Shown piece after piece: positions 1 to 5,223 of a stretch of 5,283 nt of DNA. The stretch covers positions 1 to 5,283 of the forward strand of contig CALWJG010000126.1 of NCBI GenBank assembly GCA_944380945.1, given 5' to 3'. How positions within the stretch are numbered: the first letter of the stretch is position 1; each line of letters starts with the position of its first letter. The notes under the pieces were generated by a model. It was not told the origin of the DNA. It did no database searches and saw nothing but the letters and a program-made list of their open reading frames with translations. Source of the DNA: an uncultured Agathobaculum sp. Lineage in GTDB: Bacteria > Bacillota > Clostridia > Oscillospirales > Butyricicoccaceae. The translations under genes and the position numbers were made by a program.

Positions 1-425
1 GCGCCGCCGTAGCCCAGCAGCAGCACCTTTTTGCCGCGCAGCTTGACGCCGTCCCGCGCAAGGGATTCGGCAAAGCCCAGGATGTCGGTATTGTAGCCGG
101 TGGCCTTTCCGTCCCGGAAGGCGACCGTGTTGACCGAGTGCAGGTCGCGCGCGGCGGTGTCCACCGCGTCCAGCAGCGGGATGACCGCTTTTTTGTGCGG
201 GATGGTGCAGTTGATGCCGCGCAGCTTGGCCTTGGCCAGATGAAACGCCTCTTCGAGCGCCTCGGGCGGCACGGCCACGCCGATGTAGTCCGCGTCCTGT
301 CCGGATGCGGCGAACAGCTGCGCGTGCAGCTCGGGGCTCATGGTGTGGCCGAGCGGCCAGCCGAACAGCGCATAGGTCGGCTTTTCCGGCTGGAAGGCGC
401 GGAATTCCTCCATGGTCAGCAGCAT
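1..425 (-). CDS. aroE: Shikimate dehydrogenase (NADPH), N-terminal part, cut by the window edge
   Basis: This enzyme reduces 3-dehydroshikimate to shikimate with NADPH in the cytoplasm. The 141 complete codons visible cover the substrate-binding domain and the start of the nucleotide-binding fold. Visible motifs are GHTMSP (residues 26-31, shikimate binding; the usual first Ser is Thr28), NCTIPHK (72-78, with K78 matching the catalytic Lys), HSVNTV (96-101), GYNTDILG (110-117, with D114 matching the catalytic Asp), and the dinucleotide loop LLLGYGGA at the very edge, where GAGGA is more usual. The ATG at 425 is chosen because GGGAGG sits 9 nt upstream; an in-frame ATG four codons later has no equally good site. 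It starts 5 nt after the aroA stop, so it is the last visible gene of the operon. The C-terminal half lies outside the window. A quinate/shikimate dehydrogenase variant cannot be excluded from this half, but the biosynthetic operon argues for AroE. Confidence 0.93.
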   Translation of the reverse strand, partial: MLLTMEEFRAFQPEKPTYALFGWPLGHTMSPELHAQLFAASGQDADYIGVAVPPEALEEAFHLAKAKLRGINCTIPHKKAVIPLLDAVDTAARDLHSVNTVAFRDGKATGYNTDILGFAESLARDGVKLRGKKVLLLGYGG

Positions 426-430
426 GTCCC

Positions 431-1702
431 TCAACCTCCCAACTGTCCGAGCGTGTCGAAAAAGCCGGGGTAGGAGATCGCGACGACCTCGGGGTCGTCG
501 ATGCGGCTGACGCCCTCGGCGCCGAGCGCCAGCACGGCCATGCTCATGGCGATGCGGTGGTCGCCGTAGGTCTCGAACGATGCGCCGCGCGGCGTTTTGC
601 CGCCGCGGATGATCATGCCGTCCTCGGTCTCCTCCACATCCACGCCCGCGCGGCCGAGCTCGCGCACCATGGCGGCGATGCGGTTGGATTCCTTGACCTT
701 GAGCTCCTGCGCGTCGCGGATGACGGTCTCGCCTTCGGCAAAGGCAGCCGCGACCGCGATGACCGGCAGCTCGTCGATCAGGCGGGGGATGATCGCCCCG
801 CCGATCTCAACGCCGTGCAGTGCGCTCGCCCGTACGGTCAGGTCGCAGACCGGCTCGGATTCGTCGCGGAAGTTGTCCTCCGTGATGGATGCGCCCATGT
901 CGCGCAGCACGTCGATGACGCCCGTGCGCGTCGGGTTGACGCCGACGTTCCGGATGGTCAGCTCGCTGCCCGGGACGATCGCGCCCGCGGTCAGGAAAAA
1001 CGCCGCGGACGAAATATCGCCCGGCACGGCGATGTCGACCGCGTGCAGGTCCTCGGGCGGGTCGAGCGTGATGGTGCTGCCCTCGGTGTCGATCTCAACA
1101 CCCAGCGCGCGGAACATGCGCTCAGTGTGGTCGCGCGAGGGCGCGGGCTCGATGACCGTGGTCTGCCCTTCGGCGTACAGGCCCGCGAGCAGGATCGCGC
1201 TCTTGAGCTGCGCCGAGGCGACAGGCAGGCGGTATTCGATGCCGTGCAGCTCGCTGGGGTACAGGGTCAGCGGGCAGTAATTGTCATTTTTGCCCTCGAT
1301 GGACGCGCCCATCTCGCGCAGCGGCTTGATGACGCGGCCCATCGGGCGCTTCTGGATGGAAGCGTCGCCGTTTAAGGTCGCGGTGAACGGCTGGCCCGCC
1401 AGAATGCCGCACAGCAGGCGGGTGGTGGTGCCCGAGTTGCCGGTGTACAGCGCCTCCTCGGGCTCGCACAGGCCGTGCAGGCCCACGCCCTCGACGATCA
1501 CCTCGTCCTCCCGGACTTCGATCTCGACGCCCATTTTGCGGAAGCAGTCGATGGTGGACAGGCAGTCCTCGCCCATCAGGAAGCCGGTGATATGGGTCGT
1601 GCCGTTTGCCAGCGCGCCCAGCATGACCGCGCGGTGCGAAATGGATTTGTCGCCCGGCACGGTGAGACAGCCGCGCAGCGGGCCGCTTGGATGGATATGC
1701 AT
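431..1702 (-). CDS. aroA: 3-phosphoshikimate 1-carboxyvinyltransferase (EPSP synthase)
   Basis: This cytoplasmic enzyme joins phosphoenolpyruvate to shikimate 3-phosphate to give EPSP, the sixth step of the shikimate pathway and the target of glyphosate. The protein has 423 residues, the usual family length, and is complete. By comparison with the E. coli enzyme I see K19-S20 and R24 in the N-terminal PGDKSISHR motif, GNSGTT (88-93) followed by R95, KRPMGRV (118-124), S163/Q165 in the shikimate-phosphate loop, D310 in IDELPV matching the catalytic Asp, KESNR (337-341) and GDHR (380-383). All expected active-site residues appear present. The GNSGTT-x-RL form resembles the Bacillus/Staphylococcus type rather than the E. 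coli NAGTAMRP form. The ATG at 1702 has GGAGGAG 9 nt upstream and lies 6 nt after the pheA stop. A short gap then leads to aroE. Confidence 0.97.
   Translation of the reverse strand: MHIHPSGPLRGCLTVPGDKSISHRAVMLGALANGTTHITGFLMGEDCLSTIDCFRKMGVEIEVREDEVIVEGVGLHGLCEPEEALYTGNSGTTTRLLCGILAGQPFTATLNGDASIQKRPMGRVIKPLREMGASIEGKNDNYCPLTLYPSELHGIEYRLPVASAQLKSAILLAGLYAEGQTTVIEPAPSRDHTERMFRALGVEIDTEGSTITLDPPEDLHAVDIAVPGDISSAAFFLTAGAIVPGSELTIRNVGVNPTRTGVIDVLRDMGASITEDNFRDESEPVCDLTVRASALHGVEIGGAIIPRLIDELPVIAVAAAFAEGETVIRDAQELKVKESNRIAAMVRELGRAGVDVEETEDGMIIRGGKTPRGASFETYGDHRIAMSMAVLALGAEGVSRIDDPEVVAISYPGFFDTLGQLGG
435..440 (-). promoter_or_regulatory. Ribosome binding site of aroE
   Basis: GGGAGG on the minus strand, 9 nt before the ATG at 425. 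It lies within the last codons of aroA and just before its TGA stop, which fits translational coupling. It decides the start at 425 over the in-frame ATG at 413. Confidence 0.8.
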
Positions 1703-1708
1703 GGATGT

Positions 1709-2848
1709 TTACTCCTCCGTCGCATCGGCAACGCGGTAGCTGCCGATCACTTTGATATAGGGAAGCTCCTCGTGGAGCTGGTACAGCAGGGACTGCACGG
1801 CGTGGTCTTTCATGTTGCCGGTGAAGTCGATGTAGAACACATAGCACCACGGGCTGTCGCGCAGCGGGCGCGAGTGGATCTCGGTCATGTCGATGCCGTA
1901 GTGCGCGATCGCGTCGAGCACGGTGTTGAGCGAGCCGGCGACATTCGGGATGCGGAACGCGATCGCGATGCGGTTGTCGTCCGGCTGCACGGTCAGCGTG
2001 CGGCTGACCGCGATGAACCGCGTCTCGTTGTGCTTGAGGTCGTTGATGCCCTCGGCGAGGACGGTCAGGCCGTATCGCTCCGCCGCCTCGCGCGAGCAGA
2101 CCGCTGCGAGATGGATGTCGCCCGCCTGCTGCACCTGCTGCGCCGCCACGGCGGTGTTGGCGACCTCGAAGGTCTCCAGCCCGTGCGCGGCGATGAACGC
2201 GTGGCACTGGGGCAGGGCGTGCGGATGCGAGCACACGCGCCGGATGTCCGAAAGCTGCGCGCCCGGCGCCGCGGCCAGACAGTGCGAGATCTTTTTGATG
2301 CACGAGCGGTTGATGGACAGGTCGTACTCCAGCAGCAGGTCGTACACCTCGGTGACCGTGCCCGCGGTCGTGTTTTCGACCGGCACCACGCCCATGTCTG
2401 CTTCGCCGTCGCGCACGGCCTGGAACACATGCCGCCAAGTGGGCACGCTCTCCGGCTCGCACTGGGGGAACAGTGCGCGGGCCGCCAGCTCCTGATACGC
2501 GCCCGGCACGCCCTGATAATACACGGTGCGCGGGTCGGGTGCGGTTTCGGACGGCCGGAAGGGGAAGCGCGCGGGCTTTTCCCGCAGCAGCGCGCTGTAC
2601 TGGTATTCGCGGCTGGCGCGCATCATGCTCTGCAGCAGCGCGGTATATTTGATCCGCAGCTCGTCGCTCATGCCCGCGGTGCGCTTTTGGATGATCTCAG
2701 CCTCGCGGTCGGGCTTGTAGATGCAGTCGTCGGTCTCGGACTTGGTGTGCGCGACCTCGAGCGCCAGATCCATGCGCCGCAGAAACAGCGCGCGGATCTG
2801 CTCGTCCACCGCATTGATGTCCAGCCGGATCTCGGATAATTCACGCAT
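1709..2848 (-). CDS. pheA: Bifunctional chorismate mutase / prephenate dehydratase (P-protein) with ACT domain
   Basis: This cytoplasmic enzyme converts chorismate to prephenate and then to phenylpyruvate, the branch to phenylalanine. The protein has 379 residues. Residues 1-85 are an AroQ-type helical chorismate mutase; matched to E. coli PheA, R8, R25, K36, R48, E49 and Q83 keep the active-site pattern, while the Asp48 position is Lys45. Residues about 108-285 are the prephenate dehydratase domain, with ENTTAG (158-163), SHPHALPQC (207-215) and the catalytic TRF motif (276-278). Residues about 293-372 are an ACT domain for phenylalanine feedback, with GSLN (305-308) and HSRP (325-328) in place of E. 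coli GALV and ESRP. The ATG at 2848 overlaps the aroC stop by 8 nt and has GGGAGG 9 nt upstream. The open frame continues further upstream only as a shadow of aroC. Family assignment is secure; the strength of feedback control is inference. Confidence 0.96.
   Translation of the reverse strand: MRELSEIRLDINAVDEQIRALFLRRMDLALEVAHTKSETDDCIYKPDREAEIIQKRTAGMSDELRIKYTALLQSMMRASREYQYSALLREKPARFPFRPSETAPDPRTVYYQGVPGAYQELAARALFPQCEPESVPTWRHVFQAVRDGEADMGVVPVENTTAGTVTEVYDLLLEYDLSINRSCIKKISHCLAAAPGAQLSDIRRVCSHPHALPQCHAFIAAHGLETFEVANTAVAAQQVQQAGDIHLAAVCSREAAERYGLTVLAEGINDLKHNETRFIAVSRTLTVQPDDNRIAIAFRIPNVAGSLNTVLDAIAHYGIDMTEIHSRPLRDSPWCYVFYIDFTGNMKDHAVQSLLYQLHEELPYIKVIGSYRVADATEE
1712..1718 (-). promoter_or_regulatory. 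Ribosome binding site of aroA
   Basis: GGAGGAG on the minus strand, 9 nt upstream of the aroA ATG. It consists of the last two sense codons of pheA (GAG GAG, plus the preceding G) and abuts the pheA TAA stop, so the terminating pheA ribosome would expose or reuse it. Confidence 0.8.
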
Positions 2849-3932
2849 AGCCGTTCGCCTCCCGCAGAAGATCCGCCAGCGCGACCGCGCAGGCCGCCTC
2901 GACGACGGGCGCGGCGCGTGTGACGATACAGGGGTCGTGCCGCCCGTGGATGGACAGCGGCTCGACCTTGCCGGTTTGGATGTTGAGCGTCTGCTGCGCC
3001 GCCGCGATCGACGGCGTGGGCTTGATGCACACCCGGAACACGAGCGGCATGCCGTTCGTGATGCCGCCGTTGACGCCGCCGTTGTTGTTGGTCTCAGTCT
3101 TGACCACGCCGTCCTCCTGATAGAAGGCGTCGTTCGCGTGCGAGCCGCGCAGGGCCGCAAACGCAAAGCCCGCGCCGAATTCCACGCCCTTGACCGCCGG
3201 CACGCCGAACAGGATGGACGCGAGCCGGCCCTCGACCGTGTCCAGCATCGGGCTGCCGACGCCCGCGGGCAGGCCGACGGCCGCGCATTCGATCACGCCG
3301 CCGACCGAATCCTTCGCCTCGCGCGCCTCTTCGATGGCGGCGAGCATGGCGTCGAGCGCGCGGGGGTTGTTGACCGGATACTCCGCGTCCCGCAGGGTTT
3401 CGAGCTGCGTAACAGGGATGTCCACATCGTCGAACGGCATATCCTGGATCTGCGCGATCGACTGGATGTGCGAACCGACGGTCACGCCCTGCGTTTTGAG
3501 CCACAGCTTGCACAGCGCGCCCGCAAACACAAGCGGCGCGGTCAGCCGGCCGGAAAAATGGCCGCCGCCGCGCATGTCGCCCCAGCCCTTGTAGCGCACC
3601 ATGCCGGTGTAGTCCGCGTGCCCCGGGCGGGGCTGCGCGGCGAGTGCGGCATAGTCGCCCGAGCGCTGGCTGGTATTCTGGATGAGCGCGCAGATGGGGG
3701 TGCCGGTGGTCCTGCCGTTGTAAATGCCGGACTGGATGACCGGCAGGTCGGCTTCTTTGCGCTGGGTGGACTGCTTGTTGCGGCCCGGCGCGCGGCGCTC
3801 CATCTCGCGCAGCACAAAGGCCTCGTCATAGGCGACGCCGGACGGGAATCCGTCGATCACCACGCCGATGCCGGCGCCGTGCGACTCGCCGAAAATGGAT
3901 AGTTTGATGGCGTTACCCCAAGTGGAACCCAT
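2841..3932 (-). CDS. aroC: Chorismate synthase
   Basis: This enzyme performs the anti-1,4 elimination of phosphate from EPSP to give chorismate, using reduced FMN that is not consumed overall; the family acts as a cytoplasmic tetramer. The protein has 363 residues, a normal length for bacterial AroC. Family motifs run in order: GESHG (15-19, with H18 one of the two catalytic histidines), RPGHAD (102-107, with H105 the second), RGGGHFSGR (121-129), the flavin-binding NNNGGVNGGITNGMP stretch (282-296), and GRHDPC (330-335) near the C terminus. Nothing essential is missing. The ATG at 3932 has a perfect AAGGAGGT that overlaps the aroB stop. Its own stop overlaps the pheA start, so aroC and pheA are directly adjacent: chorismate made by this enzyme is the substrate of the next gene product. 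Confidence 0.97.
   Translation of the reverse strand: MGSTWGNAIKLSIFGESHGAGIGVVIDGFPSGVAYDEAFVLREMERRAPGRNKQSTQRKEADLPVIQSGIYNGRTTGTPICALIQNTSQRSGDYAALAAQPRPGHADYTGMVRYKGWGDMRGGGHFSGRLTAPLVFAGALCKLWLKTQGVTVGSHIQSIAQIQDMPFDDVDIPVTQLETLRDAEYPVNNPRALDAMLAAIEEAREAKDSVGGVIECAAVGLPAGVGSPMLDTVEGRLASILFGVPAVKGVEFGAGFAFAALRGSHANDAFYQEDGVVKTETNNNGGVNGGITNGMPLVFRVCIKPTPSIAAAQQTLNIQTGKVEPLSIHGRHDPCIVTRAAPVVEAACAVALADLLREANGYA
2858..2863 (-). promoter_or_regulatory. Ribosome binding site of pheA
   Basis: GGGAGG on the minus strand inside the aroC coding end, 9 nt before the pheA ATG at 2848. It supports this start over the upstream open frame, and with the 8-nt gene overlap points to translational coupling. 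Confidence 0.75.
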
Positions 3933-3941
3933 GGGCGGGGG

Positions 3942-3949
3942 ACCTCCTT
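3942..3949 (-). promoter_or_regulatory. Ribosome binding site of aroC
   Basis: AAGGAGGT on the minus strand, a full anti-Shine-Dalgarno match, 9 nt before the aroC ATG. Its first two A bases are the last two bases of the aroB TAA stop, so termination of aroB takes place on the aroC ribosome site. Confidence 0.85.
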
Positions 3950-4988
3950 ACAGTTTGAGAATGTATTCGTGCAGCTTTTCCGCCTCGATCGGGGTGATCT
4001 CGGCGCGGCCCGGCTCGCGGACCAGAATGAAGTTGACCACGCCGCCGAATTTCTTTTTGTCGCTCAAAAGCGCGCCGAAAATGGCCTCGCGGTCGTATTG
4101 CAGCTCGGTCGGCAGGCCGATGTGCTGCAAAAGCGCGACGAGCGGGGCGGTCAGGTCGGCGTTGCCCAGCAGGGCGGAGAGCCGCATCGCGGCCGCCATG
4201 CCGACGGCAACCGCCTGCCCGTGGGTCAGGTCGGTGTAATTGCCGAGCTTTTCCGCCGCGTGGCCGATCGTGTGGCCAAAGTTGAGGATCATGCGCAGGC
4301 CGGTGTCGTGCTCGTCGATCGCGACCACGTCGCGCTTGATCTTGACGCACTCATAGATGATGCGTTCGATATTCTCTTTATAATCCGGCCGGCCCACCAT
4401 GTCAAGGATTTCTTTGTTGGCGATATAGCCGTATTTGACCACCTCGGCCATGCCGTCGGCAAAGGTGCCGTCCGGCAGGGTGGCGAGCACCGCGGGGTCG
4501 ATCAGCACCAGCCGCGGCTGGTAAAACGCGCCGACCAGATTTTTGCCCTCCGGCAGGTCGACGCCCGTTTTGCCGCCGACCGAGGAATCCACCTGCGCGA
4601 GCAGGGTGGTCGGGATCTGGCAGAGCGACACGCCGCGCAGGAAGGTCGCCGCGGCAAAGCCGGTGATGTCGCCCACCACGCCGCCGCCCAGCGCGATGAC
4701 CAGATCCTTGCGGGTCATGCCCGCGGCGAGCATGTCGTGGTAGATGCCCTCCACGGTCGAAAGACGCTTGTGCTCCTCGCCCGCGGGGATGACCGTGTGC
4801 GAGACCGGCAGGGGCAGCTGCCCCTCCAGTGCGTCCAGATACAGCGGCGCGACCGTCGAATCCGTGACGATATGCACGCGGCTGGGGGAGAAGGTATCCA
4901 GAATGGCCTTGCCCGCGCGGGCGGTCAGGCCGCTTTCGATCAGAATGTCGGACACGCCGTTCGCGCCCGTCAGGCTCAGGGTCTGCAC
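3948..4988 (-). CDS. aroB: 3-dehydroquinate synthase
   Basis: This enzyme converts DAHP to 3-dehydroquinate using tightly bound NAD and a divalent metal, usually zinc. With the chosen GTG start the protein has 346 residues, close to the usual 340-370. Visible motifs are GEEHK (70-74), the glycine-rich NAD-binding GGGVVGD (101-107), PTTLLAQVDSSVGGK (126-140), GKNLVGAF (148-155), E182 in AEVVKYG, GHTIGH (238-243) and HGQAVAVGM (256-264). E182, H239 and H256 match the three metal ligands of the family. The GTG at 4988 is preferred because AAAGGAG lies 11 nt upstream and the protein then begins MQTLSL, like known homologues. The frame stays open to an ATG at 5096, but that extension has no ribosome site and reads through the Shine-Dalgarno and two hairpins. 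It is the first complete gene after the structured spacer and sits 15 nt before aroC. Confidence 0.96.
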   Translation of the reverse strand: MQTLSLTGANGVSDILIESGLTARAGKAILDTFSPSRVHIVTDSTVAPLYLDALEGQLPLPVSHTVIPAGEEHKRLSTVEGIYHDMLAAGMTRKDLVIALGGGVVGDITGFAAATFLRGVSLCQIPTTLLAQVDSSVGGKTGVDLPEGKNLVGAFYQPRLVLIDPAVLATLPDGTFADGMAEVVKYGYIANKEILDMVGRPDYKENIERIIYECVKIKRDVVAIDEHDTGLRMILNFGHTIGHAAEKLGNYTDLTHGQAVAVGMAAAMRLSALLGNADLTAPLVALLQHIGLPTELQYDREAIFGALLSDKKKFGGVVNFILVREPGRAEITPIEAEKLHEYILKL

Positions 4989-4999
4989 TGCTGAAAACA

Positions 5000-5006
5000 C
5001 TCCTTT
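5000..5006 (-). promoter_or_regulatory. Ribosome binding site of aroB
   Basis: AAAGGAG on the minus strand with an 11-nt spacer to a GTG start at 4988. The spacer is a little long and the start is not ATG, so initiation may be weaker than for the downstream genes. It is the evidence against the longer open frame that begins at 5096. Confidence 0.7.
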
Positions 5007-5024
5007 GATGATAAACTTTGCGGA

Positions 5025-5049
5025 TATGCGCCGCGCCGTCAGGCGCATA
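5025..5049 (-). repeat. Inverted repeat / hairpin 6, nearest to aroB
   Basis: An 8-bp perfect stem (TATGCGCC paired with GGCGCATA on the plus strand) with a 9-base loop. It lies about 19 nt upstream of the aroB Shine-Dalgarno. It is not followed by a T run, so it does not look like a terminator. Its GCGCC/GGCGC arms could also pair with those of the neighbouring hairpin at 5054-5080, allowing alternative folds. Confidence 0.6.
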
Positions 5050-5053
5050 AAAT

Positions 5054-5080
5054 TGGAAATGGCGCCATGCGCCATTCCCA
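5054..5080 (-). repeat. Inverted repeat / hairpin 5
   Basis: A 12-bp stem with one mismatch and a 3-base CAT loop; the inner 8 bp (AATGGCGC with GCGCCATT) are perfect. It directly follows the terminator-like hairpin in the transcript direction. No T run follows it, so it is not itself a classical terminator. Its role is unknown. Confidence 0.65.
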
Positions 5081-5081
5081 T

Positions 5082-5110
5082 AAAAAGCCGCGACATGTGC
5101 GTGGCTTTTT
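5082..5110 (-). terminator. Terminator-like hairpin between aroF and aroB (possible attenuator)
   Basis: On the minus strand AAAAAGCC pairs with GGCTTTTT (8 bp), then there is an A-C mismatch and two inner G-C pairs around a 7-base loop. The stem ends in five T followed by AT, as expected for an intrinsic terminator reading from aroF towards aroB. The arm sequence is symmetric, so it could also act on plus-strand transcripts, where the mismatch becomes a G-T wobble. Since aroB-aroE would otherwise be co-transcribed with aroF, it could be a true aroF terminator, a partial terminator that lowers downstream expression, or the terminator arm of an attenuator. The sequence does not tell these apart. 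Confidence 0.6.
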
Positions 5111-5135
5111 ATACAAGAGCGAAGTAAAGTTTCAC
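5108..5135 (-). promoter_or_regulatory. Weak candidate promoter for aroB-aroE
   Basis: Minus-strand GTGAAA (5130-5135, 4 of 6 to the -35 consensus) and TATAAA (5108-5113, 5 of 6 to the -10 consensus) are separated by 16 nt. A start near 5100 would put the terminator-like hairpin at the very 5' end of the transcript and leave aroB a leader of about 110 nt. The -35 lies within the inverted repeat at 5124-5150, and the -10 overlaps the A run of the terminator stem. The A/T content of that stem could produce the -10 match by chance. Confidence 0.25.
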
Positions 5136-5150
5136 GCTGCGGAACTTTAC
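5124..5150 (-). repeat. Inverted repeat / hairpin 3 (possible operator)
   Basis: GTAAAGTT and AACTTTAC form a perfect 8-bp inverted repeat, extended by a T-G wobble and a C-G pair on the plus strand. The half-site centres are about 19 bp apart, close to two helical turns. As RNA it is a hairpin; as DNA it is a plausible dimer-binding operator overlapping the candidate -35. No specific regulator is recognised. Confidence 0.5.
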
Positions 5151-5157
5151 GAAGCCT

Positions 5158-5190
5158 GAGACACAGCCGCGCGGATGCGCGGTGTGTCTC
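5158..5190 (-). repeat. Inverted repeat / hairpin 2
   Basis: A long GC-rich stem: GAGACACA with TGTGTCTC (8 bp), one bulged base, then CCGCGC with GCGCGG (6 bp) around a 4-base loop. No T run follows in either direction. It could be a transcript-stabilising structure or part of a dispersed palindromic repeat. Confidence 0.65.
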
Positions 5191-5192
5191 CC

Positions 5193-5219
5193 TCGATTGG
5201 GGCTGAACGCCCCAATCGA
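5193..5219 (-). repeat. Inverted repeat / hairpin 1, just after the aroF stop
   Basis: A perfect 11-bp stem (TCGATTGGGGC with GCCCCAATCGA) and a 5-base loop, beginning 4 nt after the aroF TAA. It is strong enough to mark or protect an mRNA 3' end. No T run follows it on the minus strand, so it is not a canonical intrinsic terminator. Confidence 0.7.
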
Positions 5220-5223
5220 AATA

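Noticed and set aside
305..1375. Long plus-strand open frame of 356 codons opposite aroA, and similar ones at 1475-2839, 2721-3902 and 3969-4994
   Set aside because: They lie antisense to well-conserved genes in GC-rich DNA, where the antisense frames rarely contain stops. Their translations are Arg/Ala/Asp/His-rich and low in recognisable motifs, and none has a convincing ribosome site or family match.
2849..3166. A 106-residue N-terminal extension of pheA
   Set aside because: It is an out-of-frame, Arg-rich reading of aroC. The chorismate mutase domain begins at the ATG at 2848, which has a good ribosome site.
4989..5096. An N-terminal extension of aroB starting at an ATG at 5096, or at 5048
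   Set aside because: The added residues do not match DHQ synthases, the ATGs have no Shine-Dalgarno, and the extension would translate the terminator-like hairpin and the AAAGGAG that serves the GTG start at 4988.
5000..5096. A leader peptide for ribosome-mediated attenuation
   Set aside because: The only open frame has no ribosome site and no cluster of Phe, Tyr or Trp codons.
5193..5219. Hairpin after aroF as an intrinsic terminator
   Set aside because: The stem is strong, but no T run follows on the minus strand, and the plus side has only mixed A/T bases.
4989..5223. A T-box riboswitch or TRAP-type leader in the spacer
   Set aside because: I do not see the conserved T-box sequence (GGUNCCRCG-like, upstream of a terminator) or a series of GAG/UAG repeats on the minus strand.
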